Of a stretch of 64,000 nucleotides of DNA, positions 18,293-27,470 are shown piece by piece. The notes under the pieces are model-generated. The model saw only the letters and a program-made list of their open reading frames with translations. It was not told the origin of the DNA and did no database searches. Numbering within the stretch: the first letter of the stretch is position 1; each line of letters opens with the position of its first letter. The translations under genes and the position numbers were made by a program. Origin of the DNA: Nannocystis exedens (GTDB lineage: Bacteria > Myxococcota_A > Polyangia > Nannocystales > Nannocystaceae); NCBI RefSeq assembly GCF_002343915.1, contig NZ_NETK01000002.1:682001-746000 (forward strand). Reading direction: 5' to 3'.

Positions 18293-19135
18293 TCACACGG
18301 AAAGCGGCGGATCGCCCTCGCTGGTGCCCGCAGCGCCGCTCCCCCGCGCTCGCCCGAACTCTTCGCCGTGGCCCTCGCCGGGCTCGAGGCCCATCGTCTG
18401 CATCAGCTTGCGAACGTCGGTGACGGTGCTCTTGGCCCGATCGGCGAGCGTGCCGAGCTCGCGGCAGACGACGCGGAACGCGCGGCCGTACTCGCCCGCC
18501 TGCGCGGCGATGATGTTGCCGTTGAGCGCCAGGAGCTGCAGGCGGCGGGCGACGTCGTCGAGGAAATGGATCACGCCCTCCATGCCGTCGGCCGCCTCCT
18601 CCTGGGCCGCCGTGCGCTGCTCGACGCCGATCCGGGCCGCCGCGACCAGCGACTCGTAGAAGGACTGCTCCGACTGGAAGGCCTCGATCATGCCGATCGG
18701 CGCCGTCTCGTCGGGCGAGGTGGTGGGGTAGAGCGGGCGGGCGGTGACGAGGTAGACGAGGCCGTTGCGCTTCAGCGAGCCCTTGAAGATCTCGCGCTTG
18801 CGCAGCACCACGTCGACCAACTCGGCGTCGGCGTAGCCGCCGATTTCGCCGGGTTTGCCGACGCCGAGGGCCGACGTCGAGGCGATCCGGCGGTTGCCGT
18901 GGTAGAGCGTGATGCCGAGGCTCGTCGCCCGGGCGAGCAGCGGCAGGAGCGTGTTGTCCTGGTCGAGGACGGTGTCGCCCGCGCGCAGGCGGCCCTCGAC
19001 GCGGTGGAGGCGACCGAGCCGCCGAATCACGTTGTCGCACAGCTCGGTGGCCGAGACCCCCCGGTCGAGGATGCGGCGCCGGATCACCGACCACACCGCG
19101 TTGAAGATCTGGGTCTCCGTCGTCATTTCGCTCAC
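18293..19135 (-). CDS. soluble Cache-plus-chemoreceptor-like signalling protein
   Basis: The 280-residue product has no membrane helix. Residues about 50-165 resemble a single Cache domain (LLPLLARATSLGITLYHGNR, GEIGGYADAELVDVVLRK, NGLVYLVTARPLYP, APIGMIEAF). Residues about 205-260 match a shortened methyl-accepting signalling hairpin tip (LLALNGNIIAAQAGEYGRAF then CRELGTLADRAKSTV), with AQAGE in place of the usual ARAGE. Cache domains normally face outward in membrane receptors, so a cytoplasmic version is unusual. No CheA, CheW or CheR gene is nearby. Confidence 0.8.
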   Translation of the reverse strand: MSEMTTETQIFNAVWSVIRRRILDRGVSATELCDNVIRRLGRLHRVEGRLRAGDTVLDQDNTLLPLLARATSLGITLYHGNRRIASTSALGVGKPGEIGGYADAELVDVVLRKREIFKGSLKRNGLVYLVTARPLYPTTSPDETAPIGMIEAFQSEQSFYESLVAAARIGVEQRTAAQEEAADGMEGVIHFLDDVARRLQLLALNGNIIAAQAGEYGRAFRVVCRELGTLADRAKSTVTDVRKLMQTMGLEPGEGHGEEFGRARGSGAAGTSEGDPPLSV

Positions 19136-19182
19136 GTGCCCGCAGTGTACTGGGCCCGGCGGCCCCGTGGTAGGAGCCCGTC

Positions 19183-20673
19183 ATGACCGGACAAGACGGC
19201 GCGCGGCCGCCTGGGCGCCTGCCTCCGCGCGTGCGGATCGCCCCGAGCCCGACCGGCGACCCGCACGTCGGCACGGCCTACATCGCCCTGTTCAACTACG
19301 TGTTCGCCCGCAAGCACGGCGGGACTTTCATCCTCCGGATCGAGGACACCGATCAGGAGCGCTACACCGCCGGCAGCGAGGCCGCCATCTTCGAGGCGCT
19401 GCGCTGGCTCGGCCTCCATTGGGACGAGGGCCCCGACGTCGGCGGCCCGCACGGCCCGTACCGCCAGTCGGAGCGCCTGCCGCTGTACCGCCAGGAGATT
19501 CAGAAGCTGGTCGAGAAGGGCGAGGCGTACCCGTGCTTCTGCACCAAGGAGCGGCTCGACGCGCTGCGCCGCGACCAGATCGCGGCCAAGCAGTCGACGC
19601 TCGGCTACGACGGCCACTGTCGCTCGCTTTCGCCCGCGGAGGCGGCGGCGCGGATGGCGGCCGGCGAGGCGCACGTGATCCGCTTGCGCGTGCCCGACGA
19701 CGGCGAGACCGTGTTCGTCGACCACCTGCGCGGCGAGCTGCGGTTCGAGAACCGGCTGATCGACGACCAGGTGCTGTTCAAGTCGGACGGCTTCCCGACC
19801 TATCACCTCGCCAACGTGGTCGACGACCATCACATGGGCATCACCCACGTGATCCGCGGCGAGGAGTGGATCACGTCGACGCCGAAGCACGTGCTGCTCT
19901 ACAAGGCCTTCGGCTGGGAGGCGCCCGAGTTCTTCCACCTCGGCCTGTTGCGCAACGCCGACAAGTCGAAGCTGTCGAAGCGCAAGAACCCGGTCTCGGT
20001 GTTCCACTACCGCGACCTCGGCTACCTGCCCGAGACCCTGCTGAACTTCATGGCCAACCTCGGCTACAGCATGGGCGACGACCGCGAGCGCTTCACCGTC
20101 GGCGAGATGATCGCCCACTTCGAGTGGTCGCGCGTCAGCGCCGGCGGGCCGGTGTTCGACCAGACCAAGCTCGAGGCGTTCAACGGCGCCGACATCCGCG
20201 GCATGTCGCCGGACAAGCTGTACGACCGCCTGATCGCGCGCGAGCTGTCGCGCGAGCGCATGGTGCCGCTCCTCGCCCAGGCCCAGGAGCGGGTCAACCG
20301 GCTCGACGACTTCATCCCGTACCTGGCGTTCTTCTTCGGCGGCAGCCTCGACTACGGGCCGGTGCTCGACAAGCTCAAGGTCAAGGACCGCACGCCCGCC
20401 GAGGTCGCGACCACGCTCGAGGCGTTCGCCCAGGACATCGAGCGCGACCCAGCGGCCCGCGAGTTCACGGCCCCGGCCATCGAGGCGTTCGCCCGCGGGT
20501 TCTGCCAGGCCAACGGCTGGAAGAACAAGGACCTGTTCATGCTGCTGCGCGTGGCGGTCACCGGCCGCACCGCCTCGCCGTCGCTGTTCGAGACGATGGC
20601 GCTGTGCGGCAAGGACCGCTGCCGCCTGCGGATCCGCGACGTCGTCGCGCTGCTGCGCGCGCAGCCGAGCTGA
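19183..20673 (+). CDS. gltX: glutamyl-tRNA synthetase
   Basis: The 496-residue class I enzyme charges tRNA-Glu with glutamate. The N-terminal RIAPSPTGDPHVGTAY carries the HIGH-equivalent HVGT (residues 28-31). FILRIEDTDQERY is the glutamate-binding segment, and KLSKR at 263-267 is the KMSKS-equivalent loop. PCFCTKERLDAL marks the stem-contact region. Length and order fit bacterial GltX, with a helical anticodon-binding domain from about residue 345. Start ATG 19183 lies 47 bases from the divergent chemoreceptor-like gene. Its 3-prime end faces the cyclase across a palindrome cluster. Confidence 0.96.
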   Translation: MTGQDGARPPGRLPPRVRIAPSPTGDPHVGTAYIALFNYVFARKHGGTFILRIEDTDQERYTAGSEAAIFEALRWLGLHWDEGPDVGGPHGPYRQSERLPLYRQEIQKLVEKGEAYPCFCTKERLDALRRDQIAAKQSTLGYDGHCRSLSPAEAAARMAAGEAHVIRLRVPDDGETVFVDHLRGELRFENRLIDDQVLFKSDGFPTYHLANVVDDHHMGITHVIRGEEWITSTPKHVLLYKAFGWEAPEFFHLGLLRNADKSKLSKRKNPVSVFHYRDLGYLPETLLNFMANLGYSMGDDRERFTVGEMIAHFEWSRVSAGGPVFDQTKLEAFNGADIRGMSPDKLYDRLIARELSRERMVPLLAQAQERVNRLDDFIPYLAFFFGGSLDYGPVLDKLKVKDRTPAEVATTLEAFAQDIERDPAAREFTAPAIEAFARGFCQANGWKNKDLFMLLRVAVTGRTASPSLFETMALCGKDRCRLRIRDVVALLRAQPS

Positions 20674-20683
20674 GTGGCCCGGT

Positions 20684-20750
20684 GGACATGTCCGAAAGGA
20701 CATGTCCGCGGGATCATGCACGAAGGAGCATGCCCGAAGGGGCATGCCCC
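20684..20750. repeat. palindrome cluster between convergent gltX and cyclase
   Basis: Two full GGACATGTCC cores (20684-20693 and 20698-20707) are separated by GAAA. They are followed by ATCATGCACGAAGGAGCATG-type and GGGGCATGCCCC cores up to 20750. It fills the gap between the two stop codons (20673 and 20753), consistent with a bidirectional transcript end or REP-like element. Confidence 0.85.
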
Positions 20751-20752
20751 AG

Positions 20753-22138
20753 TCACGGCGTCAGCTCGACGGCCGGCACCTCGCCGAAGCCCTTGGCGTA
20801 GATCACGCGGTGGCTGCAGGATGACCCCAGGGACATGTTCTGCAAGAACGCCGGCTGGGTCAGCAGGCGGCCCGGGGTCGCGGCGGCCTCGAGGCGGGCG
20901 GCGAGGTTGACGGTGGCGCCGACGACCGTGTGCTCGAGGCGGGCGGGCGAGCCCATGTTGCCGTGGACCAGCGGGCCGGCGGCGACGCCGATCCGCAGCT
21001 CGAGCGGGCGGCCGCCGTCCTCGGCGATGGCGGCGTTGCAGGCCGGGAGCTCGGCCAGCATCGCCAGGCCGCAGCGCACGGCCGCGACCGCGAGCTCGCC
21101 GACCGGCCGCAGGCCGCGCGGGTCGATGAACACGACCATGATGCCGTCGCCGAGCCGCTTGTCGATGATGCCGCCGTGGGCGAGGATCACGGCGTCCATG
21201 TGCTCGAAGTAGCGGTTGAGCTGGCGGACCACCTCGTCGGCCCCGAGCTCGCTGCAGCGGCGCGTGAAGTCCTTGACGTCGGCGAACAGCACCGCGCCCT
21301 CGGTGAGGCGCCCGCCGACCCGGACCTCCTCCTCGGGGTTGATCCGGATCGCCTCGATGACGTGGGCCGGCAAGTAGTGGGCGAGCTTGCGCTGGGTCAG
21401 CTCGGCGTCGCGGCGCTCGAGCGCGGAGGCGTCGAGGCGGCGCAGCAGGTCGGGCAGGGTGGCGCGCACGTAGGACCGCAGGCGCTGCAGCTCGGCGACA
21501 GGGTCGTCGATGATCCGCTCTTCGTAGTAGATGTCGTAGCAGCAGTGGCGCACGGCCGGGTCGAGGTGGATGCACTCGCGGTGCTCGACCCGCGCCGGCG
21601 GGAGGCTCCAGATCGTCGGGATGGCCTCGAAGAAGCCGCGGCGGCTCCAGCAGGCGCCGGGGCGGTCGGCGATCTCGTGTTCCATCACCGCGCGCACGCG
21701 GGCGGCGCCGTGCCGGCGATCGACGAGCTGCATGCGGGTGATCCGGTTGCCGCGGGTGTACATGCGCTCGATGTCGCCGAAGAACTCGCCGGGGCCCTGC
21801 AGCGCCCACAGGAGCAGCCACATCGGGCCCATGTCCTGGCGCTGCATCATCGACGCGGAGGCGTCGCGCCAGTGCTGCCACAGCGGGTGGTCGTAGCCCG
21901 GCGACGTCTGGAGGCCGCACAGGTGCAGCGCCGCGGAGTCGCAGAAGCGGCGGTCGAACTCGACCGAGCTCCACCGCTCGGTGTCCTGCAGGTACTCGAG
22001 GCTGAGGCCGGCGGTCTCGACGATCCGGTCGGCGACGTCGACGCCGAAGCGCTCGCAGAAGTAATGGATCAGCGTGAGCGCGAAGCGGTTGCTGAGGTGC
22101 GCCTTCGTCAACGCGGGGTCGTAGACGCGCTCCGGCAC
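20753..22138 (-). CDS. class III adenylate/guanylate cyclase with an N-terminal sensory region
   Basis: The 461-residue protein has about 260 residues of mixed helical sequence of unknown type (with HLDPAVRHCCYDIYYEE) ahead of a class III cyclase catalytic domain. Cyclase features include GAVLFADVKDFTRRCSELGA (first metal Asp), GGIIDKRLGDGIMVVF (second Asp region), RIGVAAGPLVHGNMGS and HTVVGATVNLAARLEAAA. There is no membrane segment, so it should be cytoplasmic. The Cys/His-containing N-terminal region could sense a small ligand, but this is speculation. The last residues (NMSLGSSCSHRV) overlap a palindromic half-site near 20832. Confidence 0.88.
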   Translation of the reverse strand: MPERVYDPALTKAHLSNRFALTLIHYFCERFGVDVADRIVETAGLSLEYLQDTERWSSVEFDRRFCDSAALHLCGLQTSPGYDHPLWQHWRDASASMMQRQDMGPMWLLLWALQGPGEFFGDIERMYTRGNRITRMQLVDRRHGAARVRAVMEHEIADRPGACWSRRGFFEAIPTIWSLPPARVEHRECIHLDPAVRHCCYDIYYEERIIDDPVAELQRLRSYVRATLPDLLRRLDASALERRDAELTQRKLAHYLPAHVIEAIRINPEEEVRVGGRLTEGAVLFADVKDFTRRCSELGADEVVRQLNRYFEHMDAVILAHGGIIDKRLGDGIMVVFIDPRGLRPVGELAVAAVRCGLAMLAELPACNAAIAEDGGRPLELRIGVAAGPLVHGNMGSPARLEHTVVGATVNLAARLEAAATPGRLLTQPAFLQNMSLGSSCSHRVIYAKGFGEVPAVELTP

Positions 22139-22206
22139 GCGACCCAGAGTACCGCGCCGGGACGGGGCTGGCGAGGCTCAGGCCGCTGCTGAGGCGCGGC
22201 GACGAG

Positions 22207-22224
22207 ATGTCCTCGGGGACATGT
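22207..22224. repeat. palindromic element between cyclase and lipoprotein genes
   Basis: ATGTCC and GGACAT arms surround a short loop in the 109-base gap between two same-strand genes. It sits just after the stop of the DVDCGG lipoprotein and could end its transcript. Confidence 0.6.
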
Positions 22225-22247
22225 GTGTTTCCGCCCGGGTGTGGGCG

Positions 22248-24170
22248 TCAGGGGTTCTGCGCGGTAACCCAGGCGCCGATGAAGCCCTCGGGTGGGACGC
22301 CGCAGTTGCTGCCGGCGTAGTCGGGGCCGTTGAAGCCGACCTTGAACACGACGCCGGAGGGGTTCACCAGCTTGACCCGGTAGGACCGCCCGGCGATGAA
22401 GGTCTTCTCCTTGGCGAAGGCGAGGGTGATGATGAATCGCTTCGACTGGCCGGCGTTGACCTGCGAGAAGGCGCTGCCGGCGGCCGGGCCGAGCACGCCG
22501 TTGGCCGGGAACGAGAACGGGCTCGCGGTGAGGTGGATGTACTGGTCGCCGATGCTGTACTCGGCGCCGCCGCTGTCCTGGTAGATCTTGGCCGACGAGA
22601 CGTCGAAGGCGCTGCCGCCCCCCATGGTCTCGAGCATCAGCGGCACCTTGTCGAGCCGCAGCGCGCTGGCGGTGTTGTTGTAGACGGTGAAGGCGAGGGT
22701 CGCGACCTCGCGGAAGTCGACGCCGTCGGGCGGGAGGAACCGCTTGTCGACCGGCGGGTCGTCGGTCTGCACGAACACGACGCCGGCGTTGCAGCCCCCG
22801 CCCTTGGTGGTGCCGCAGTTGCTGAGCGCGTTGAGCTCGCAGGTCTTGCTCGGGTTGCAGAACCACTGCTGGCAGCCCTGGAACACGCCGCACTCGCTGT
22901 TGGCGGCGCAGGGCATGAACAGCGGGCAGCGCTGGCCGGTCGCCGGATCGGGCGCGGCCGAGGCGCAGGCGGGGAGGGGGTCGACGCACACGCCGTTCTC
23001 GCAGACGTTCGTCGCGCAGTCGGCGTCGATCAGGCAGCCTTCGCCGGTCTGGCACTCGGGACAGGTCGGGCCGCCGCAGTCGACGTCGGTCTCCTCGCCG
23101 TTGTGGAGGTCGTCGTTGCACGTCGGGGGCTGGCAGGTCTGACCGGTGCAGACGCCGCTGTCGCAGTCGGAGCCGACCTCGCAGGTCTCGCCGGCCTGGC
23201 ACTCGGGACAGGTCGGGCCGCCGCAGTCGACGTCGGTCTCCTGGCCGTTGAGCTTGGCGTCGCTGCAGCTCGGGGCCTGGCAGACCTGGAGGGTGCAGAC
23301 CTGGCTCTGGCAGTCGAGGTCGTCGTCGCAGCCGTCACCGGGCCCGCACGGCGGGCAGTCACCGCCGCAGTCGACGTCGGACTCGCCGCCGTTCTCGACG
23401 CCGTCGTCGCACGCGGCGGCCTGACAGACCTGGCCGGTGCAGACGCCGCTGGCACAGTCGCCGTCTTCGTCGCATGCGCCGCCCGGGTTGCACGGGGCGC
23501 AGGCGGGGCCGCCGCAGTCGACGTCGGTCTCCATGCCGTTCTCGGCCCCGTCGTCGCAGGTCGGCGGGACGCACTGCTGGGCGACGCAGAGCTGTCCCAT
23601 GGGACAGTCGTCGGGCAGGAGACACGCGACGCAGGTGCCCTCGCCGTCGCACACGCCCGTCGCGCACGGAGCCCCGGGCAGCAGGGCGACCTCGTCGCAG
23701 ACGCCCGCCTGGCAGGCAGGCGCGTGGCACTCGGACGCCTCGGCCGGGCAATCCGTGTCGTCCCGGCAGCCGCCCATGCCGGTGGTCGTGCTGGTGTCGC
23801 CGGTGTCGCCGGTCGCGGTCGTCGTGTCCGAGGTCGCGGTGCCGTCGCCGGCCGTCTCGGTGGCGCTGGCAGGACCGGTGGCGTCGGTGGTCGCGTCGGT
23901 CGCGGTGACCGGGCTGGTGGTGGTCGTGGTGGTCTCGCCGCCGGTGAGGGTCGTCGTGGGGTCGCCGGTGGTCGGACCGGTGGCGCTCAGCGAGTCCGAG
24001 GCGCCGCTGGTCGGCACGGCGGAGTCGCTGGTCGTCGGGACATGTCCGGAAGTGCTGGTCGTCGTGCTGCCGGTGCCGGTCGCGCTGCCGCCGTCGGTGG
24101 TCGCGGAGGTGCTGTCGCCGCAGGCGAGGAGGAGGGCGAGGACGAGGGCAGGAGCGGGCCGGGTCGACAT
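22248..24170 (-). CDS. DVDCGG-repeat lipoprotein
   Basis: The 640-residue protein has a signal peptide ending LLLAC (Cys near residue 17). A Thr/Ser/Gly linker runs to about residue 130. A long Cys-rich region (about 132-400) repeats units such as NG.ETDVDCGGP.CPEC, followed by G..C..D.DC.SGVCTGQ.CQ. At least four DVDCGG units occur, a hallmark of Nannocystis-type surface proteins, where the acidic Cys loops may bind calcium. The last about 200 residues form a beta-rich domain (VATLAFTVYNNTASALRLDK, GDQYIHLTASPFSFP, FIAGRSYRVKLVNPSG). It is presumably displayed on the outer membrane; function unknown. Confidence 0.88.
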   Translation of the reverse strand: MSTRPAPALVLALLLACGDSTSATTDGGSATGTGSTTTSTSGHVPTTSDSAVPTSGASDSLSATGPTTGDPTTTLTGGETTTTTTSPVTATDATTDATGPASATETAGDGTATSDTTTATGDTGDTSTTTGMGGCRDDTDCPAEASECHAPACQAGVCDEVALLPGAPCATGVCDGEGTCVACLLPDDCPMGQLCVAQQCVPPTCDDGAENGMETDVDCGGPACAPCNPGGACDEDGDCASGVCTGQVCQAAACDDGVENGGESDVDCGGDCPPCGPGDGCDDDLDCQSQVCTLQVCQAPSCSDAKLNGQETDVDCGGPTCPECQAGETCEVGSDCDSGVCTGQTCQPPTCNDDLHNGEETDVDCGGPTCPECQTGEGCLIDADCATNVCENGVCVDPLPACASAAPDPATGQRCPLFMPCAANSECGVFQGCQQWFCNPSKTCELNALSNCGTTKGGGCNAGVVFVQTDDPPVDKRFLPPDGVDFREVATLAFTVYNNTASALRLDKVPLMLETMGGGSAFDVSSAKIYQDSGGAEYSIGDQYIHLTASPFSFPANGVLGPAAGSAFSQVNAGQSKRFIITLAFAKEKTFIAGRSYRVKLVNPSGVVFKVGFNGPDYAGSNCGVPPEGFIGAWVTAQNP

Positions 24171-25773
24171 CAGAGACCGACGCTACTGCCTGGGCCGCCA
24201 GCCGCGGGAGGTCGGCCCGCTTGCCCTGCGTCACGCGCACGTCGACGCCACGCCGATATGCGCCTACCCGTGCCCGCCGGCCGGCCCTCGGCCCGCCGAC
24301 GCGTCGCGCTCGGTGGACCGCCGCGAGCCCCGAGCCGCGCGCTTCTGCTCCGCGCAGGTCTGTCCTCTGGGACATGTGAGGTGGCGCGCGGGGGGCGAGA
24401 GATCGGCCGTGCGCGCCGCGCCGACATGCGCGCGCCGCTCTTCGGGCCGAGGGGGTCGGAGCGAGGCAGGGCGAGGGCTTCCGACGGGACGCACGCGTGA
24501 CGAACGCGTGCCACGGCCACGACTCGTTCGCCTCGCCGCTGGGCTTGAGGGCTTCGCACTCGCGGCGCGGTCTTCTCGGCGGGTCGCCGTCGACTCCCGG
24601 CGCCAGCAGAGCAGGGCAGGCCGAGCGGAGTCGCGGGGCGTGGCCGATAGGACATGTCGCCGTCGCCAGGCCGGCGCCCTGAGAGGAGGGTTGGTTCCTG
24701 CCGGCGCGCAGAGGACCGCCATGGTCTGGCAGCGGACATGTCTTGATGGACATGTCGCCCAGCGGGGAGCGTGTCGGCGCGGGGGCCGATCGGAGTCTCG
24801 CGGGCAAGGTCACATGGCCTCGAGGGCATGCCTCCGAGGACATCATCTCGCCGCCGGCGAGGGAGCGCCGCTGCGGGCGCGGGCGGCGAAATCATGGACA
24901 CAGGGCAGCGCAGACGTCCGCTGCAGGTCCGAGGTGCGCCGCGGCCGCGAGGTTCGCCGATCGATCTGCAGGCTGTCTTTTGAGACAGGCTTGGGATCGG
25001 TCCGGCGAGGGACGCGAAACGCCGCGGCGGACGCGCAGCATGGGCATCGGGAGGGGCAAGCGAGATCTGCAGGGGCCGGACGGCGCGTTCGACTGCCGCC
25101 TCGAGGTTCGCCCCGTGGATGAGCGCTGCGGTTGCCGCGACGTGGCGGTGCCGGGAGTTCGACGGGCTGGCCGGGCAGAGGGCGCTGCGGGTCCGGCTCC
25201 GACCTGCGACGACGCTGTCGGCGGCGCGCCGGATTGCGGGCGTGGAGGCTCGCGCCGCGAACTCAGTGGCCGCGGCTGTCGGGCGGCGCGACAGGTTCGG
25301 GTGGGCGAGGGATTGCGGGGGTCCGACTCCGACTTGCGACGACCTGGTGGCTCGGGGCGCCGAGCCGCTGCAGGCCAAGGGCCAGCACCTCGGCTGGAGC
25401 ACCGGCCATCGATCGGCGCTGCACACGGCGATCGCATGGCGGTCGCGGCGGTCGCTCGATCCTCCATGGCGGGCGCGAGAGGCTCTCACGGGCCGGTGCT
25501 GCGGGGTCTTCACGAGCGGCGGGCAAAGGTGCCGCGCGGGCTCGTCGCTCGATCGACCTGCGGAGCCGGGCACGACAGGCACCTACAACGGCCGCCGTCG
25601 CCATCTCAGCAGGCCGCGAGATGCTGCGCCGCGCAGCAGCTTCGTCCGCTCGCCTTCTCGGTCCAGGCGCGACCTGCACCTACACAGCCGGATGGTGGAG
25701 GCATGCGGGGCCGGGCAGGGCGCCGCGCACGTCGCTCGTACGACGATCGGGTGAAGCACGGGCGCGACCGGCA
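24171..25773. other. gene-poor GC-rich stretch
   Basis: This is 1.6 kb between a lipoprotein start and the 3-prime end of the 25830 gene. The open frames here are Arg-rich with no recognisable domain, as expected for shadow frames in this composition. Palindromic elements occur near 24361, 24649, 24731-24756, 24812-24848 and 24973. Faint internal repeats are visible, for example CCGGCTCCGACCTGCGACGA near 25194 and CCGACTCCGACTTGCGACGA near 25324. No RNA gene was recognised. Confidence 0.5.
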
Positions 25774-25853
25774 CCGCGAGGCCGCGGGGGTTCAGACGCG
25801 CTCGGGCAGGGCCGCGAGGCCGCGGGGGTTCAGACGCGCTCGGGCAGGGCCGC
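25774..25853. repeat. 38-bp tandem duplication of a gene 3-prime end
   Basis: The last codons and stop of the 25830 gene (reading RG.AALPERV then stop) are repeated exactly 38 bases downstream, giving a second in-frame-like tail and stop at 25792. The two copies are nearly identical, so the event looks recent. Confidence 0.85.
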
Positions 25854-26432
25854 GGTGCCGCGGAGGGCCGAGACGGCCTGCAGCAGCCAGACGAGGGCGA
25901 GGCAGCTGGCGAGGCCGAGGCCGACGGCGAAGGGCCCCAGCGGCAGCAAGACGGCCAGGAGCGCGGCGGCGGCGATCCAGGCGTGGCGCAGCGCCCGGGC
26001 GGCGCGGGCGGTGCGGCCGAGGGCGCGGACCAGCGTCGCCAGCTGGGCCTCGTCTTCGGGCTGCAGCGGCGACTGGGTGCGCGCGGGCAGCAAGCGGTGG
26101 TTGTACCAGAGCAGGCGGGTGGCGATCTGATGCAGGCGGGCCAGCTCGACCACCGGCTCGGCTTCGCTGGCGGCGATGACCGAGGGCGTGTGGCTGAAGA
26201 CGCCGGGCACGAACACGCGGGCGCGGTTGAGCGCGTTGACGGCCTCGGCGAGGAAGCTGCGGGCCTGGGCCGCGGTGCGCTCCGGGTTGTCCTCGGCGTC
26301 CTGACTCTCCAGGGTCAGCAGGGCGAGGTGGAGGGCGTCGCAGGCCTCCCCCAGCGGGCGCTGCGCGGCCGGAACCAGCGACTCTTCGTCGGGTTCGCAG
26401 CGGCGATACGCGCTCATCTGGGGAGGAGCCAT
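25830..26432 (-). CDS. hypothetical protein with two C-terminal membrane helices
   Basis: The product is 200 residues from MAPPQMSAYRRCEPDEESLV; ATG 26417 is an alternative start. Residues about 25-125 are helical (EACDALHLALLTLESQDAED, ARSFLAEAVNALNRARVFVP). A short basic linker is followed by two hydrophobic stretches (HAWIAAAALLAVLLPLGPFA and GLGLASCLALVWLLQAVSAL). It is probably a cytoplasmic helical domain anchored in the inner membrane. No family was recognised. It is flanked on its 5-prime side by the mazG-tail array and on its 3-prime side by its own duplicated tail. Confidence 0.75.
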   Translation of the reverse strand: MAPPQMSAYRRCEPDEESLVPAAQRPLGEACDALHLALLTLESQDAEDNPERTAAQARSFLAEAVNALNRARVFVPGVFSHTPSVIAASEAEPVVELARLHQIATRLLWYNHRLLPARTQSPLQPEDEAQLATLVRALGRTARAARALRHAWIAAAALLAVLLPLGPFAVGLGLASCLALVWLLQAVSALRGTAALPERV

Positions 26433-26518
26433 CACCAGGCAGCATAGCGGACGGCGGGAAGCGGGCCAGCGCTGGCGAGCGCGCGGCGGGCTCGGCTGTG
26501 ATCGCGGCCGCCCGCCCT

Positions 26519-27470
26519 CAGCTGTCCTTCGGGACATCCGGCCCGCCGGCTTCGCGGCGCGCGCCCGCGCCTGGGCTCGTTCCACCAGCCTCACGGGGGC
26601 AGCCGGCGGCGACCGCTGGCGGCGAGCCGGGCGGTCTGTCGGGCCCCGAGCGCTCGCGAGGCTCGCTGTCCTTCCGGACATCCGACTCGGATCGGCCCCG
26701 GCCGCGCCTTGGCCTCGTCTCCCGGTCGCCCGGTGGGAGCGACCGGTGACCGCTGGCGAGCGGGGCGGTCTGCCGGGCCCCGAGCGGCGGGAGGCTTGCT
26801 GTCCTTTCGGACATCCGACTCGGATCGGCCCCCGGCCGCGCCTCGGCCTCGTCTGCCCGGTCGCATGGCGGGAGCGACCGGTGATCGCTCGCGGTGGGCT
26901 GAGCGTCCGCGGGCTCGAGCGCTCGGAGCTTGCTGTCCTTGGGGACATCCGGCTCGCATCGGCCGTGCCGTGCCTCGGCCTCGTCTTCCCGCTCGCCCGG
27001 CGGGAGCGACCGGTGATCGCGCGTGGTGGGTTGAGCCTCCGCGGGGCTCGAACGCCCGGAGCTTGCTGTCCTTGGGGACATCCGGCTCGCATCGGCCGTG
27101 CCGCGCCTCGGCCTCGTCTTCCCGCTCGCCCGGCGGGAGTGACCGGCGATCGCGCGCGGGGGGCTGAGCGTCCGCGGGGCTCGAGCGCCCGGAGCTGGCT
27201 GTCCTTGGGGACATCCGCTCGCATCGGCCGCGCCGCGCCTTCCACCCGTCGCCCGGCGGGAGCTACGGGTGACCGCGGCGAGCGAGCCGGCCCACGGGGC
27301 TCGATCGCTCGCGGATCTGGCTGTCCTTTGGGACATCCGAACTCGCCGGCGCGCGCCCCCGACCTGGCCTCGTTCTACCAGCCGCCGGCAGCCGATGGCG
27401 ACCGCTCGCGGCGAGCACGGCGTCGCTCGAGCGGCCTGCGATGCTAGCCGTCCTTGGGGACATCCGACTC
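26519..27470. repeat. eight-unit ~133-bp array derived from the mazG 3-prime end
   Basis: A hairpin of form TGTCC-loop-GGACATCCG recurs at about 26523, 26667, 26800, 26934, 27067, 27200, 27322 and 27448, spaced 144, 133, 134, 133, 133, 122 and 126 bases. The final unit is the coding 3-prime end of mazG. Read on the minus strand, unit 1 carries GGCTGGTGGAACGAG-like sequence followed by GGCGCGGGCGCGCGCC and GGATGTCC, aligning with the mazG codons for GWWNEAKARARA and SDVPKDG. Unit 7 keeps the same stretch. The remaining units keep mainly the hairpin and GGCCTCGTC. Unit length is not a multiple of three, so the array is not one coding repeat. Confidence 0.85.

Noticed and set aside
25119..25754. 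211-residue plus-strand open frame in the gene-poor stretch
   Set aside because: Arg-rich composition, no domain, no ribosome site and competing frames of equal length; treated as non-coding.
26519..27470. CRISPR array
   Set aside because: The whole 133-bp unit is related and homologous to the mazG tail. There are no short identical repeats with unique equal-length spacers and no cas genes.
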